This document shows positions 1-11,937 of a stretch of 64,000 nucleotides of DNA, piece by piece. Below the pieces are notes generated by a model. That model was not told where the DNA came from, searched no databases, and worked only from the letters and a program-made list of their open reading frames with translations. The stretch is from Macrotrachela quadricornifera (Eukaryota; Rotifera; Eurotatoria; Philodinida; Philodinidae): NCBI GenBank assembly GCA_022393335.1, contig JAJEKB010021337.1, positions 1,483,938 to 1,547,937 of the forward strand, read 5' to 3'. Position numbers and translations under genes: made by a program. Positions within the stretch are counted from its first letter, which is position 1, and every line of letters starts with the position of its first letter.

Positions 1-645
1 AGACATAGTGTTACGTATTAAAATAAATATCAAACAGATTCTAAAATAAAAGCTTCATCACTTGTATATGGATAACAGACCGAAAATGAGTCGAGAGACT
101 CGACTTTATAGGAATTTTTTTGTGATGCTTTTTGTTCTTTCTCGGCAAAAATGTTCGTTTGTTTTGGCTTTATTAAAATAGTACAATGTTCGATTATCAC
201 AATGAATTCGTTAGACAGTCAAGTTCAACGGTGAAACAACAATGCACCGACAGCGTTGAATGGATTGAAATAAATAGCAAACAATAATTTTCATTGTATT
301 TACTGGATTGTTGTCTATACACACCTTAATTTGCGATATTGCATTAATCAATGGTGAGCCTATATAAACAATTGATGTACAGCGTATGGTAGAATTGTTC
401 TAATATTTTTATCTCACGTACTATCGCTAATTGAACATCTTTTAATAAAAAAAACTACAATGTTAGGTATTATTACACTTTCTACATTCTTCTATAGCAT
501 ATACGTTATCTAGATTATTATTATCTTTCCTTTTAACCGTTGTTCATTCTTTACCATATTTCGCTTTTGCGTTCTCGTTATATATGATATATATGATCTT
601 GTGCATTCTCTTCTTTCATCCTGTGTTCTCTTAACATATGTAACA
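1..645. other. AT-rich stretch, nothing identified
   Basis: I see no long open frame, repeat pair or RNA gene here. The region is AT-rich and probably contains more decayed sequence of the hAT fragment that follows, but nothing readable. Confidence 0.4.
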
Positions 646-825
646 GATCCTCTGGTCTTTTAGCGACAAGAACGCAATCAATTAGCTTTTCCAGTACTAT
701 ATCGTCTCGCTAAATGCAATTTTGCGGCACCTTCTAGCTCTGCGTTTGTTGAGCGGCAATTCAGCGCTGCAAGTCAGATCATAACACAAAGACGTTCGAA
801 TCTCGACCCTTCAATGGTAAATAAT
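646..825 (+). pseudogene. hAT transposase C-terminal remnant
   Basis: Reading from 646 gives a hAT-family C-terminal dimerisation segment. It starts D-P-L-V-F, then has an in-frame TAG at 661-663 where related proteins have Trp, and continues through SSSAFVERQFSAASQIITQR and RRSNLDPSMVN. The same block occurs in the hAT transposase at 26.7-26.8 kb (ASSAAVERTF...QRRSTLNPSLVN), but the residues differ enough that the two belong to different hAT lineages. Only about 60 residues survive, with no upstream catalytic region readable, so this is a dead fragment. The segment normally helps hAT transposases dimerise. Family assignment is strong; element boundaries are unknown. Confidence 0.85.
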
Positions 826-1169
826 TCAAGTTTTTTACGTTCATTTGAAAACAACAAATAACTAATCTAAATTAGATTTGTTTTCATTCATTGCTATGAC
901 TTTTGTTCATTTTGTTATTTATTCTCGCTCTTAAATCAAACTATATTCACAAACACTTGTTGTTTGAATAAATATATATGTAAATTTATTATATTGTATT
1001 TTTATATATTTAAATAAAGTGGAAGTTCAATAGTATAGAATATCTGTTGAACTTATTTAAAAATAAGTCTCTTACTATGACTAGGGTTACTATGAACCCA
1101 GAATAGAAGTAAAGTAAGCGGAAATATTGCGCTATAGCGCATAATAGCGTCGTTATTTGACCGCTATCG
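826..1169. other. AT-rich spacer
   Basis: No coding or repeat structure recognised. Confidence 0.35.
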
Positions 1170-1747
1170 ATGGCATGGGATTTGTCACATCAAATTCATT
1201 ATGAATGTACAACATTGGACAAATGTAATAATAACGACACTTTAAAACGCTTACTTGATTCGATCACACTTAGTGAATGATTCATTGAAGAATTAAAACC
1301 GTTGCTTGTTTCTGTTAATCCATTCACCAATGTTTCAGCTGTCGAATATTATTCATTCTCAAATGTAACAGATCCTAATGAATATGATCCAATGGACATT
1401 GATCATTGTCATCGGTATTCTATTGATTTGGAAAATTCTCAATTGGTACACGATGTGATTTGCGCAACGTGTGTCACAGACTGATGAAATATATTAATGA
1501 GATCGCACATACAATTGGGCTTTTGCTTCCAAATCGATCGTACTTTGGAGAAACAGTCAAACTCACTTGTCAACAGCCAGGAGGTTGCAATTCTATCCTT
1601 AATGTGAACAAGACTCGTCAGACAAGCAAGCTCACTTTTGATTTTGATAAATATTTTAGCACATCATCAACTACTTCTACCATCGCTTCCATAAAACTTT
1701 TATTCAATTTATTGACAATTATCATGATATTTCTTAAATGTTATTAA
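1170..1747 (+). pseudogene. Broken secreted, Cys-containing protein gene (GPI-like tail)
   Basis: An ATG at 1170 opens a frame with the Cys pattern YECTTLDKCN. It stops at TGA 1278-1280, then continues in the same frame through about 60 residues (YYSFSNVTDPNEYDPMDIDH, VICATCVTD) to a second stop near 1480. A shifted frame resumes from about 1460 with LTCQQPGGCNSILNVNKT and a Ser/Thr-rich stretch. It ends in a hydrophobic tail (LLFNLLTIIMIFLK) typical of a GPI-attachment signal. Together these look like one secreted, disulphide-bonded, surface-anchored protein broken by one nonsense codon and one frameshift. The signal peptide is not visible, so the 5' exon is missing or upstream. I do not recognise a named family. 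Function is unknown. Confidence 0.5.
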
Positions 1748-3790
1748 TTTATTGTTGATTGAAGAATAAATGCGAAATCGTTGGCTGATATTCTAGTCTT
1801 AAGGATTCAAACAATTATTATAATAAGCTAATGCGATCAGTTTAGACCTTCAGTTCTTTTGTTTCAATACTATCTTGTAATTTAATAATACAAAAAAAAG
1901 CATTTCCTTTTCTAGCTTCGTTCTGACTAATCCATAACTAAATATAATAACAAGAAGCAAATATATTTTTCACCATATCCGATTATTAGTTCAAATAAAA
2001 ATAATTTCAGAAGATTCCAAAGCAAAGATTACAGAATAATGATGTACCAATTGTAAAGCGAAAGCGAAAGAGCATATAAGAAGTAATGTTATTTGATATA
2101 TGCATATGTCTTTAACAAAGTTAATGATAATTGAACTTTTCGATTAGGAAGAAACTTTATCGGGTACCACACTGTGTATCACAGCTGTAAAATGAAAATC
2201 ACCAAGAAAGAGATACGAATGTGGATCGTTACATTAAGAAACTACAGCGAAATTTGTTTGTTTGAATATCCATAAAACGCTCTTAAAACTTGATTATCTA
2301 CAAAATCTGCAAAAGGTCCTTGTCTTCTTTACGTTCACAAACACAGCATATGTTTGTGTCGACAGTATTGTATAAAGAAAAAAAGTAAGACGATACACAT
2401 CGGATAATATTGAAGTTAAGTTACTGATGAAAAGTGACGAATAATGAAGGCTCACTTATTCGGCTACGCTTCAATTGCATCTCACAACTATTATGGAAAA
2501 GAAAGAGAGAACAAACAAAGTAGAATAGTGTGTGGGGTAACTACAAGAATAGCTTGCGATTATTACACAATATCGTATTTGAAGAACTTTTTTCAACACT
2601 CGATCATAAATCTCGTTAATATTTTGGTGGGATGTTTTTCTCGTTATTTATGTTCATTAATAAAAAGATGAAGATCATAGTTTTCAATCAAGAATATAAA
2701 TATTTTTTCAAAAGGATTATTTATCATAGGGTACTTAATTAATGACAATAGATCGTTTATTCAGATGAATTTGAGATAAGCTACACAATATTCTGTTTCG
2801 ATCTCGTTCAAGTTTTTTATTCACTATGCTTGAAATTTATTATTACATCGTATTATATAAGTATCAGAATTCAAATAAATGAAGCAGGTAAGATGTGTAC
2901 AGAATTCTTAACTAGTACAGAAGAATAATCCTCAGCAATGAGCGTGTATTGTGTTAATACAATTTTTTTTGAAAATTATTTATAAACATATCGTAGTTAA
3001 AAAAAAAAGAATAAATTCATTTTCCTCGAATAATATCTCAAGAGTTCATATGTAAAGAAAACGATAATGCTCTGTTCGATTATTAGATAGAAGAGTTTCG
3101 AGTACATTACAAGTTTTGTGTATAAAAAATCTGTTTCATCTTCAATCGAAGTTCACAGAAGAAGGATTGATTCGTGTAGAGCTATTTCAGAAGCGAAACG
3201 AGCACGTTTCGATTTTATCAATGTAGGAGATGACTATATTTCCCTAGTTATTTTACTTTTCTCTTTTAGTCATTCTTAACTTTCATTTTTGTTTTCTTTT
3301 TTCCTAAATCAAAAATGAACTGTGCTAATCAGTTTTTATATTTCAATAACTAAAATAAAATGCTTCGAGATAGAAAACACTGTATTTCTCAATTACTTAC
3401 TAATATTCATATATAAACACCTTAATTTATTGTTTAACTTCCATTCGATTGGTAAAAAGCAAAACTCGCGAGTATTACATTGAACATGTCTTCTTCGTTA
3501 AGACATAGGTGTCGATCTATTCTTTCAATTGTATTATCCTATCAATCGCACATTTCCAGCCATACTCTCACCTTCAACATTATTTTTCGGGGAAAGTTAT
3601 GATTGGAAAAATAAAACAGTGTTGCCGCAAAAATCATCACCACTTAATGGATTCATTCTTCATCTTTTATTCGTCAAACGATACGATTTATTATTGTGTT
3701 TATTTTAAAGAGGAGAAATGTATTGCTTAAGTGATCATGATTTTACTAAAATCACGTAAAGTAAACAGACGCAAGTATAGAGGTGAGCCA
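1748..3790. other. Intergenic AT-rich DNA
   Basis: No recognisable gene. Short open frames (for example 2444-2671 and 3509-3730) have biased, low-complexity translations without domain signals, and I judge them to be chance. Confidence 0.4.
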
Positions 3791-3794
3791 CTGT

Positions 3795-3802
3795 TATAAA
3801 TA
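3795..3802 (+). promoter_or_regulatory. TATA-like box upstream of dispanin gene
   Basis: TATAAATA lies 75 bp upstream of the ATG at 3877 and is the best core-promoter candidate for that gene. This rests on a motif match only. Confidence 0.4.
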
Positions 3803-3876
3803 AACGACGCTTCTGAATTGTTCTTCATTCAATAAGCACAAACATCATTTTTTAACAAACAGCAGCTACCAGTTCG

Positions 3877-4371
3877 ATGCAGGGGAAATCCGAAGAAGCA
3901 TATTCGTCGACAGTTATTAATCCTTCAGCACGAACGGCTCCCTATGAAGTGACATATTCAAATTTCAAATCAGGAGTACAGTTTGGTAATTTATCATATC
4001 CTAACTATCCACAACCATCTGGTTATAATTCGACGTATCTACAATATCCTCCCAATCCGCCAATATTTCAACCTCAGAATCCCGAGATCACCAAAATTCG
4101 TGACTATTTAGCATGGTCAATTAGCAGTATATTTGTTGGTTGGCTGTTTCTTGGCATTATTCCTTTAATATTCAGTTTACTCTGCCGACGCTATAAACGA
4201 AATAATAATGCACATCGGGCGAGGACAATGAGTGTGTTAGCTCTTGTATTCAACATTTTGGTCGACCTTGCTGGTACAGCAGCATGGATCGGGTTAATTG
4301 TTGCATTGGTTACGGCTAAGAAAGCAACAAGTAGCTACACTGGATGTGGTCTCTACTCATATTATTGCTAG
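3877..4371 (+). CDS. Dispanin / CD225 (IFITM-like) membrane protein
   Basis: This intact single-exon frame encodes 164 residues. Residues 1-72 are a Tyr/Pro/Asn/Ser-rich cytosolic arm. Residues 77-103 form a first hydrophobic segment with the CD225 signature order (I-R-D-Y-L-A-W-S-I, then GWLFLGIIPLIFS and LLCRRYKR). A charged loop with RARTMSVLALVFNI leads to a second membrane segment at about 118-146. The tail is Cys/Tyr-rich (CGLYSYYC). CD225/dispanin proteins, including IFITMs, are two-pass membrane proteins acting on membrane fusion and vesicle traffic; the role here is inferred from family only. The Pro-rich arm resembles the PRRT subgroup more than antiviral IFITMs. A TATA-like box lies 75 bp upstream, and AATAAA at 4519-4524 could direct polyadenylation. 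Confidence 0.85.
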   Translation: MQGKSEEAYSSTVINPSARTAPYEVTYSNFKSGVQFGNLSYPNYPQPSGYNSTYLQYPPNPPIFQPQNPEITKIRDYLAWSISSIFVGWLFLGIIPLIFSLLCRRYKRNNNAHRARTMSVLALVFNILVDLAGTAAWIGLIVALVTAKKATSSYTGCGLYSYYC

Positions 4372-6812
4372 ATAGTAGCTCCGATGACTTTGCATCGTCT
4401 CCTCTTTTCATTTATATATCATATAGATGCTATTTTATATATGTAGTTTTCTCTCTTGATTTCTATCTCCTTAGATAGCTTGTTATTTATTCATGAAAAG
4501 TTGTGTTTTTTAGTTTCAAATAAACATATTATTAATTTTTCATTATTCCTCTATAACAATGTTATGTTTGAGAGATAATGTGAAAAGGTTAGATATTGTA
4601 TAACAATAATTTATTACTGGATTATATTTCATTGCTTCAAATTTTCAACAAAAGGAAAATATGATTTTAAAAAATTTATTCTTATCGTAATTTATCACAG
4701 TATTTTACACAACTAAGATCAGGAAATACAAAATGTCTTAAATTAACGGATGAATGTCAGCCAGAAAAGCTTGCATCGATCGGTATTTTGACTCTAGTAT
4801 CTTTATTTATCAAATATAAAACAAAATTACTCAAAATGATCAGCCAAAGCCAGCTCCACAAAGTTAGAAAGGCAAAAACATTTGCTCAGATTTTCACATT
4901 TTAGTTGTGAACTACTCATGAAATTTGAAAGGTTCAGCAACTCTACAACCTATTCTCATTTTATGAGTGGTCAGTTATATTCCTAAGACCCATTTTTCAC
5001 GAACTTCCATTTGGTATAAAACTCACTATCAATTGCAATTATTTCACCTATCGGAAGTGATAAAGGTAGAAATAGAGAATGAGACCAATTAAGAAGCTCA
5101 TTCGCTGGTGACGCATCAGCTGTAGAGTATCTCATTTTCATGATTTTCTGTTCGGTGTATACAAACCAATTATTCAAATATCTTGGATAAAATTAATAAT
5201 AATAGGTGAAAAGACAAAAGCGTGTTTGTGCAAAATGAAAATTAATTCTTAGGACATGATGTTGATCGATTATTAATATGATTTGTTTCGATTTTTTTCT
5301 TATGTCTTCTAAAGAACATACATTTGTCATTACCATTGTGATTCATTGGAATATCAATCGAAATCGATGAACTTGATGACATGTTGAATCATTATTTTAA
5401 AAACAATTTTAAATTTTTGGACAATTCTGAAAGTTAAATACATACCATGTTGTACGTGTTGTTTATCATGGTTTAATATGGCATCCACGGCCAAAAGACC
5501 TCCTTAATTGCTTGGAAGGCAATGAAATAATCACATTTAAAATACAAATAAGGAACATGTGACCAGAGAACGAAAAGAATATATGGGTATATGTATATTA
5601 TCAATAGATGCATTGGTTTTTTTCTCTTACATCGCACAAAGAATCGAATCTTTGTCATAGACTACGAGAAACGGCTGGAACTTCGGCACATTTCAAATCG
5701 TCGCCACACAACTACAAAAAATTTTAATCGATCAAATAGAGCTTAAAGAGGAAGTGTATTACAGATTCCATTCGGCTTGAATTAATCTCACTTGACTGTT
5801 GCACCTGATGATATCTACAGTTTAACTATATTTTCTCTTTTAATCAAACCATGCGAATGAACGCAATTAGAACAGTAATTAGATTTTGTATGGAATAAAT
5901 TAGTATTTAGAATCTAAAATAATTTAAATAGTGATCTCATTTGAAGTTAAATATCGTAAAGTCAGATTTGTAATCTTTGAGAAATTGTTTGTCTCGTTGG
6001 TGGATAAAATCGAGTTATACTTTTAAGTGTGCGTATTAGTTTTGAGTGCTTATAATCCACTTCATAGGATAATTTGTGATTTCTAATGAAATGATGTATT
6101 TTAAGTTTACTTGACGTCGAATGTACTCTTGATTTCCATTTGAAACAGTTTTTGTGAGAGAACAATCAAGAATCACTGTTAGATTTTTGATAAAAAGTGG
6201 TATTTGACTATGTTGGAGATCAAATACAGATGTCGATTCAAGTAAATATAAGAGTTTTTTTTAACCTAAAAGTGGCTAAAATGATAATAATAGAAGGTAA
6301 TAAAGAATAAACAAACAGTTATCATTTCTTCAGCAGTACTATGTTTAGTCAATTCGTCTTCAACTTGATTAGCAAAGCTTTGTTGATCGAAAGGATTTCC
6401 TACAGTCATTACATAATTATACAATTGTTATTATTCATTTCATTCTACTGGAATAAAACTATGATTAACAGTGTTATGATCAATTTTGAGAGTTAGATAT
6501 GCATCCGTCTCAGTTTTAACTAGTACAATTCAATGTTCTTAGACTAATATCTACTGATTCTTATTCTATGAATACTAATTATCATTCATATTAAATCCAT
6601 TCGAGTTGTATTTTAGAGCTATAACTAACTTCATCATAGCTTTGATGTTACACATTTTTCGGTGTAGTATTATGAGAAATTTGTTTTTTTTGGGAAAAAT
6701 GAGTTGATATTCTGTCTGTGATGACTAATATGATAAAGTAAGTATATAAATAAAATCATATGTTTAACGTTCTGTGGGTAAAAATATCTTATCAGCGTCG
6801 TCATTTCACACA
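4372..6812. other. Intergenic AT-rich DNA with one coding-like scrap
   Basis: The minus strand at 4983-5177 has a 64-residue frame (contains LLNWSHSLFLPLSLPIGEII) whose composition is more protein-like than its surroundings. It may be a decayed exon, but I cannot name it. Nothing else in the interval is supported. Confidence 0.3.
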
Positions 6813-6820
6813 TATATAAA
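6813..6820 (+). promoter_or_regulatory. TATA box of the 6.9-kb orphan gene
   Basis: TATATAAA lies 40 bp before the ATG at 6860. The spacing fits a very short 5' leader. Motif-based only. Confidence 0.45.
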
Positions 6821-6859
6821 AAGGAGACAAAGAAAATATTCAGAAATTTTTTAAAAGCA

Positions 6860-7609
6860 ATGGATGCTAAGCGTACAAGCCAGAGCGACTCCAAAGATAC
6901 TATTAAAAATGTATCGGATACTCCACGGGTCGGTAGACGAACTTTAATGCTAGAATTTATGAAAACTATCCAAGAAACAAGACAAGGTCATTCAACCATT
7001 GAATTTTTACCGCCACTTACCGAACAAGACTATGGTCAAATTCATTATACTCAACGCTATATAAATCCCACCTTTTCCAATTATACAGGGATGAATGTTT
7101 TCGAAACTTATTTTGCTGTCAAATACACGTTTATGCATGTTACGGATCTACCACCAATTCGAGTATTCAAAGCCGATGGTCAGCTTTGGAGTGTCGACAA
7201 TCGACGTTTATGGATAATGAAACAAGCCAATAAATTCCATTGTGATGGTCCATTTACTCGAGAGCAAGGTCCTACCTATTTCAACGAGCTCGTCATAAAG
7301 AGACGTAGCTTAAGAGGTGGAACTGGTCTTCATGTGCAATTTCATAGCGATGCATCGTATATATGTTGTATTACAGCCTTTAATCAAGGAACACTCGATA
7401 CACACATTGCTGAAGTACATTTGAAGACATCACTGGAGAGTATTCGATTTCTTGCAGCAAAAAATTCTAATTTCGATAAATTAATCATTGAGGAAGGTTC
7501 CTTGAATTTTCGAGTGCGTGAACGATGTCAATTATTAAAACGTATAATGAGCAATCTTCATTTTCCACCTTCCGAAAAAGTACACCAATTGTTTTTAGCA
7601 TTTCCTTAA
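6860..7609 (+). CDS. Orphan 249-residue protein with a ParB/sulfiredoxin-like motif
   Basis: This is an intact single-exon gene with start context AAAAGCAATGG. A TATA box lies 40 bp upstream and AATAAA at 7738-7743. The first ~40 residues are Ser/Lys/Thr-rich and probably disordered. The most distinctive block, at about residues 97-120, reads LPPIRVFKADGQLWSVDNRR followed by LWIMKQA. The order Pro-Pro-Ile, a short beta turn, and S-x-D-N-R-R-L resembles substrate-contact motifs of ParB/sulfiredoxin-fold nucleases and ATPases. That is a weak motif analogy, not a homology claim. There is no signal peptide and no membrane segment, so the protein is probably cytosolic or nuclear. The base composition (about 38-40% GC) and full-length frame argue for a real gene. 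Function unknown. Confidence 0.7.
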   Translation: MDAKRTSQSDSKDTIKNVSDTPRVGRRTLMLEFMKTIQETRQGHSTIEFLPPLTEQDYGQIHYTQRYINPTFSNYTGMNVFETYFAVKYTFMHVTDLPPIRVFKADGQLWSVDNRRLWIMKQANKFHCDGPFTREQGPTYFNELVIKRRSLRGGTGLHVQFHSDASYICCITAFNQGTLDTHIAEVHLKTSLESIRFLAAKNSNFDKLIIEEGSLNFRVRERCQLLKRIMSNLHFPPSEKVHQLFLAFP

Positions 7610-7744
7610 TTCAAACTTTTGACAACTAAAACATGGTGTCAGAATTTCAACAGTATATTAATGTGTTTTTTAAAGTATACTTGTGTAATCATTTAACATA
7701 CATGTATATGACGCTATGTAATGATTTTTGACATTCAAATAAAA

Positions 7745-8216
7745 GCCAGTTTTCTTAATGGTCATATGTAAATTACATAAATAAAAAATCATAAGATGAA
7801 TGTTGGAGTGAAACAATCATGTTTTAAAAATTACAACACGACATAGATCTTTTTCTCAACTGATTGTATCATTTTGTGGAAAGAATTAGTTTTCACAACC
7901 GTGTCTATCAAAAAGAATTAGTTGAGCGGTCGAAAATAGACAACGAAATAAATGATACCAAATTTCAATAAAATGCACTTCTAGATTTTAAAAATCATTG
8001 ATAATTTCATTTCAAGGTTATATGAGTACCACTCGATATCATCATAGGATGAATAATGGAAGCAAAAAGTGACACGTATTGCTACCGAAAGAGAAATATG
8101 TGTAAAATGAAAGAATAAATACTTTCGAAAATATCTATTCATTCGTTCTGCACATTTTTTTCTTTTTTTTCGTAAAAATATGTGGAACCTCTTACTTTTG
8201 TTATTCATTTCTCCGA
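7745..8216. other. AT-rich spacer before mariner remnant
   Basis: No gene recognised, and I could not find the left terminal repeat of the mariner element here. Confidence 0.35.
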
Positions 8217-9050
8217 TTATTGAATGCCACCGAAATCACCGAAGAACTGAAAGAAGTTTATGACGAATCGGCTCCAGCGTACCGCACTGTTGCAAAATGG
8301 GTGGCTGACTTTAAAGATGATCCAACACGCGACTTTAAAGACGCACCACGAAGTGGTCGTCCATCGACGACAACTACTGCTGAAAATATTAAAGCCGTGG
8401 AACATATTGTGATGCGTGATCGACACATTTCCGTTCGTCGCGTAGCTGCCGAGTTGAACATCCCAATTTCTCAGTCGTATCGTAACCGGGGATGAAACAT
8501 GGGTGCATCACTATGATCCGCTCAGCCACCAAGAAGCCCGGGTCTAGAAGAAATCAGGAGAAGAAATACCAACTCAATCCGTTCGGAAACGATCCGCAGG
8601 CAAGGTCATGCTCGTCATTTTCTGGGACGAAGATGGCGTGCCACTATTCTAGCGAAGCGTCACCGAAAAATCAATCATGAAGTGCTAGTTTTTCATGACA
8701 ATGCGTCTGTGTACAAGAGTAACATCGTCCAAGCTGCTATTCGTAAGGCGAATTTTGGTGAAGTGAATCATCCCGCCTATTCACTGGATATTGCATCTAG
8801 TGACTATTACTTGCTCAAAAATTTGAAGGCATTTCTTCATGGCAAGAACTTTTATTCTGATGACGAAGTGATAACGACTGTTGAGGAGCACTTAAATAAT
8901 CTTAGTTCAGGGTTTTTCTTCGATGAAATACAAAGTTTGTATAACCGATGGCAACATCTGGTCGCTAGCGAAGGTTATTACATTCAATAAATACAGTAAT
9001 TGTTATCTTATTGCTTCATAAAATATGAGTTCTACGAACTTTCCGGACAC
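8217..9050 (+). mobile_element. Decayed mariner (Tc1/mariner, D34D) element
   Basis: Three transposase segments are readable. First, 8220-8490 carries the helix-turn-helix region and its linker (APRSGRPSTTTTAENIK, then VRRVAAELNIPIS). Second, from about 8487 there is the first catalytic block VTGDETWVHHYDPLS with in-frame TAGs, running to GKVMLVIFWDEDGVP. Third, 8682-8990 carries LVFHDNASVYKS (second catalytic Asp) and YSLDIASSDYYLLKNLK (third Asp of the D34D triad), ending in the normal mariner C-terminus. Deletions between the segments and several stops make it inactive. A right-end sequence GAACTTTCCGGACAC ends near 9050. The left end appears truncated, since translation starts inside the HTH region. 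Confidence 0.88.
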
Positions 9051-11550
9051 GGTGATATGAAAGGTTAGAGACCATTTTACTAATAATTTTGACTGCAATT
9101 AAAATGATGATGAAACTAGCGTTGATTAATTTAAATGTGAGTAAAATGACAAAATGTTTCAGGTGAATATTAACAGCTCAAGAACATCCGTGCATAATTG
9201 TTGTGTTTAGATAAAGAATCCTCAGGTCATAAAAAGTAGCATGTAGTAACAGTTGTTAATATGTTGGAGAAGCGAATTAAAATGACTAACACTTAGAAAA
9301 CATAGGAGAACGATAGAGTTGCATATAATAAACATTCTGTTTAGACTTCTGGAAAAAATAACACAGTGATCATGTTTCATAAGCATCTCGAGATTTGTGT
9401 GCAACATTTGACATAAACAATACTGCTTACAAACGTCTGTATGCGTCATACAAAACAGAGAAGGGCTAGTATTTTGTTACAATTTTGCGAAAATTGTCCG
9501 AAAAATTACAACTTGGATAAACTGATATCAAACTAATGTGTTTCAATTGTTTGGAATAGGAATGTGCGAAGATAACACCGGTTGTAGCTATCGGAAGTAG
9601 ATTTGTTTCACCTATCAGTTACGAAATATCTGACAAGTTGGCGATATAAACTGTCCCGAACTCATCTAGATGTTCTTTTACTAGAATATACTTAAGTATT
9701 TTGAATGTCTAAGATGCCATTTACCCAGACAAACACAATCACGTACAGATTTTGTGTGTTGTTAGAATTCGCTTGTAATAATGTCTGAAATCTACCCACA
9801 TTCTCAGTCATTCAATCCAAGCTTTTTCATAATTTTTTTATAAAAGGCAAAGTAATTAACATAATGACACTTATTCTTTAGAATTAATTTGAAGATGTAA
9901 GCATCCTCTCTTTCTGAAATCAATATTCTTTCATTCCCGTAGGTATATTCCAAATAATGCGGTCACATACAGCCTTCAATCTACGCTATTTTCTTGCCAC
10001 TTCTACAATAACTAGAGTAGTCACCATAATGACCCATATTATTCGCAATCATTTTGTAGGTGTATATACTCCAACCATATTCACAAAATTGCAGACATTT
10101 GTTTTGATTTTCTCGAGATATTGCCCAAACAGTGGTCAAAAATGGTCATTTTCACCCTATTTTGACTATTGATGTACTGGTTAAAAATATTGGGTTGAAA
10201 GGTAAGGTATCTAAGTGATAAATGGTTAATAAATTCAAGAATCATGATCTTTCTATGCCAATATACTTATTGAATGTTTACAAAATCTATATATTCTGAG
10301 AGTAACGTAGATTCTCTACAATTTGATATAATTTGAGTTAGTATAAGTCGCTCATATATGCATAAATGGGTCTGTGGTCTGAAAGGCATTTTCGGTAAAA
10401 ATGGTGAAAAATGCTATATAAAGAGTACTCAAAATGAGTATTAAAAGTACTATCAAAGTATATCAAAAATAGTGTTAAAATGTTCCACATGCTGAAATCT
10501 ATCGATCTATATAGTTTACTGAATGTTCTTTCGTAAAAACGTCAGTGGGCCGATTTGTGGTCAAAATGATCCCCCCCCCTCCTTTGTGAGTTTGGCAATG
10601 AGAACTTTAATTTGATCTGAAGATGCTCAATAGCCGTGCGTTACATCACACACACCGCCATTGTCAGTAACAGATTGTGCATAACTTAAAAATTGAATAT
10701 TTCTGTCAAAGTAAGCCATCAGCAGGTCATATTTTAAATTCGTTAGTTTCTCAGTGAATGTGATCATTTGCACCCCACCTAGTCGCCCATTTCGCTCAAC
10801 AGTACAGACCGTTCGATTGTGAGCTCTTAGTCTGAAATTCTGGCTTCCTCACAGCCTCTTATATGTACATGAGGGAGTTCTCTACCAAGAACTTCGTATG
10901 TTCTCGCATACCACAATATATAGTAAACTTTCTGAGGTGTTCACTCTCCTGTCATGTAAAAATAAATCGGACAGTTACGTCCTTAAAGCGACCTCTCTCA
11001 GCTCCGGATTGTCTCCCCATAGGAATCCATTTAGACTATGACCAAATCATATGTTTCACGATTACTAAATCACATCTTGTCTTGAACGAATCGAACGAAA
11101 CCATTAAAATATCACTTTAGCCACTCAGTTACTACGCTGACTTCCATTGCAAACAGCGTTAGTATGATTCATATTTTATTATTGCTTGTGATGAATCACT
11201 ATCATCGTTACTATATTTTGTAAGCACATTTTGACGCATAGACATGACAACATGATGGTGAAATGACATATTTTGTTGATATTACCTGTTGGTGACGATT
11301 CATTTTTTGTTTTCTTGCACAAGCGCTTATTCCAGTAAATATACTTTTCTTCTACTTGCTTCAATGAAACATGAAAAATGGGTAAAATAATGGCTAGCGA
11401 CTAGAAGCCACCTGATAGCAGTTCTAAAATGCACCAAAGAGATATCTTCGATGCCAATGAACAAAAATATGATGTAATTGCAGAAAAAACTACTGTGGCA
11501 ATCGTCACTCAAGGACAACCACCATCAGTAGCCAGTCGTGGATGAGATAT
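9051..11550. other. Intergenic AT-rich DNA
   Basis: No coding sequence, repeat pair or RNA gene is supported in this 2.5 kb. A C-tract occurs near 10570. Short open frames are chance-like. Confidence 0.35.
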
Positions 11551-11937
11551 AACCACGATCCAGAAATTGGCAATTCAAGAAAATTCTAGGAAATTCAAGG
11601 AATTCAATGAAGATGCAGAAAGTAGTAAGTGATAAGTCTAAACTACGGTGGAATTCAAGGAAATCAAACAATTCAATAAAATTCAAGAAAAATCAAGCAA
11701 TTCAAGGAAATTAAACAAATTGAAGCAATTCAAGGGAATTTAAGGGTATCCAAGGTAACCCAATAGAATTTCTTCAATTTCCTTGAATTTTCATGAATTG
11801 CTTGAATCCCACTACACTATTTTAGAGAAGGATATCCTCACCCTCACTATTTCGATGGTCTTGGAATTCAAGGAATTCAATAGAATTTCTGCAGTTTCCT
11901 TGAATTTCCTTGAATTGCCATTTTTTGGATCGTAGTT
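11551..11937. repeat. Foldback (inverted-repeat) element, about 390 bp
   Basis: The left end reads ACGATCCAGAAATTGGCAAT and the reverse complement of the right end reads ACGATCCAAAAAATGGCAAT. Both are followed by runs of the unit CAAGGAAATT or AATTCAAGG. The interior is built from the same AATTCAAGGAAATTC word in opposite orientations (11566-11760 and 11770-11920), so a single strand could fold into a long hairpin. No coding capacity. Probably a non-autonomous MITE/foldback element of unknown superfamily. Confidence 0.75.

Noticed and set aside
9957..11120. Several 70-85 residue open frames
   Set aside because: Random-looking composition and no consistent frame across neighbouring sequence.
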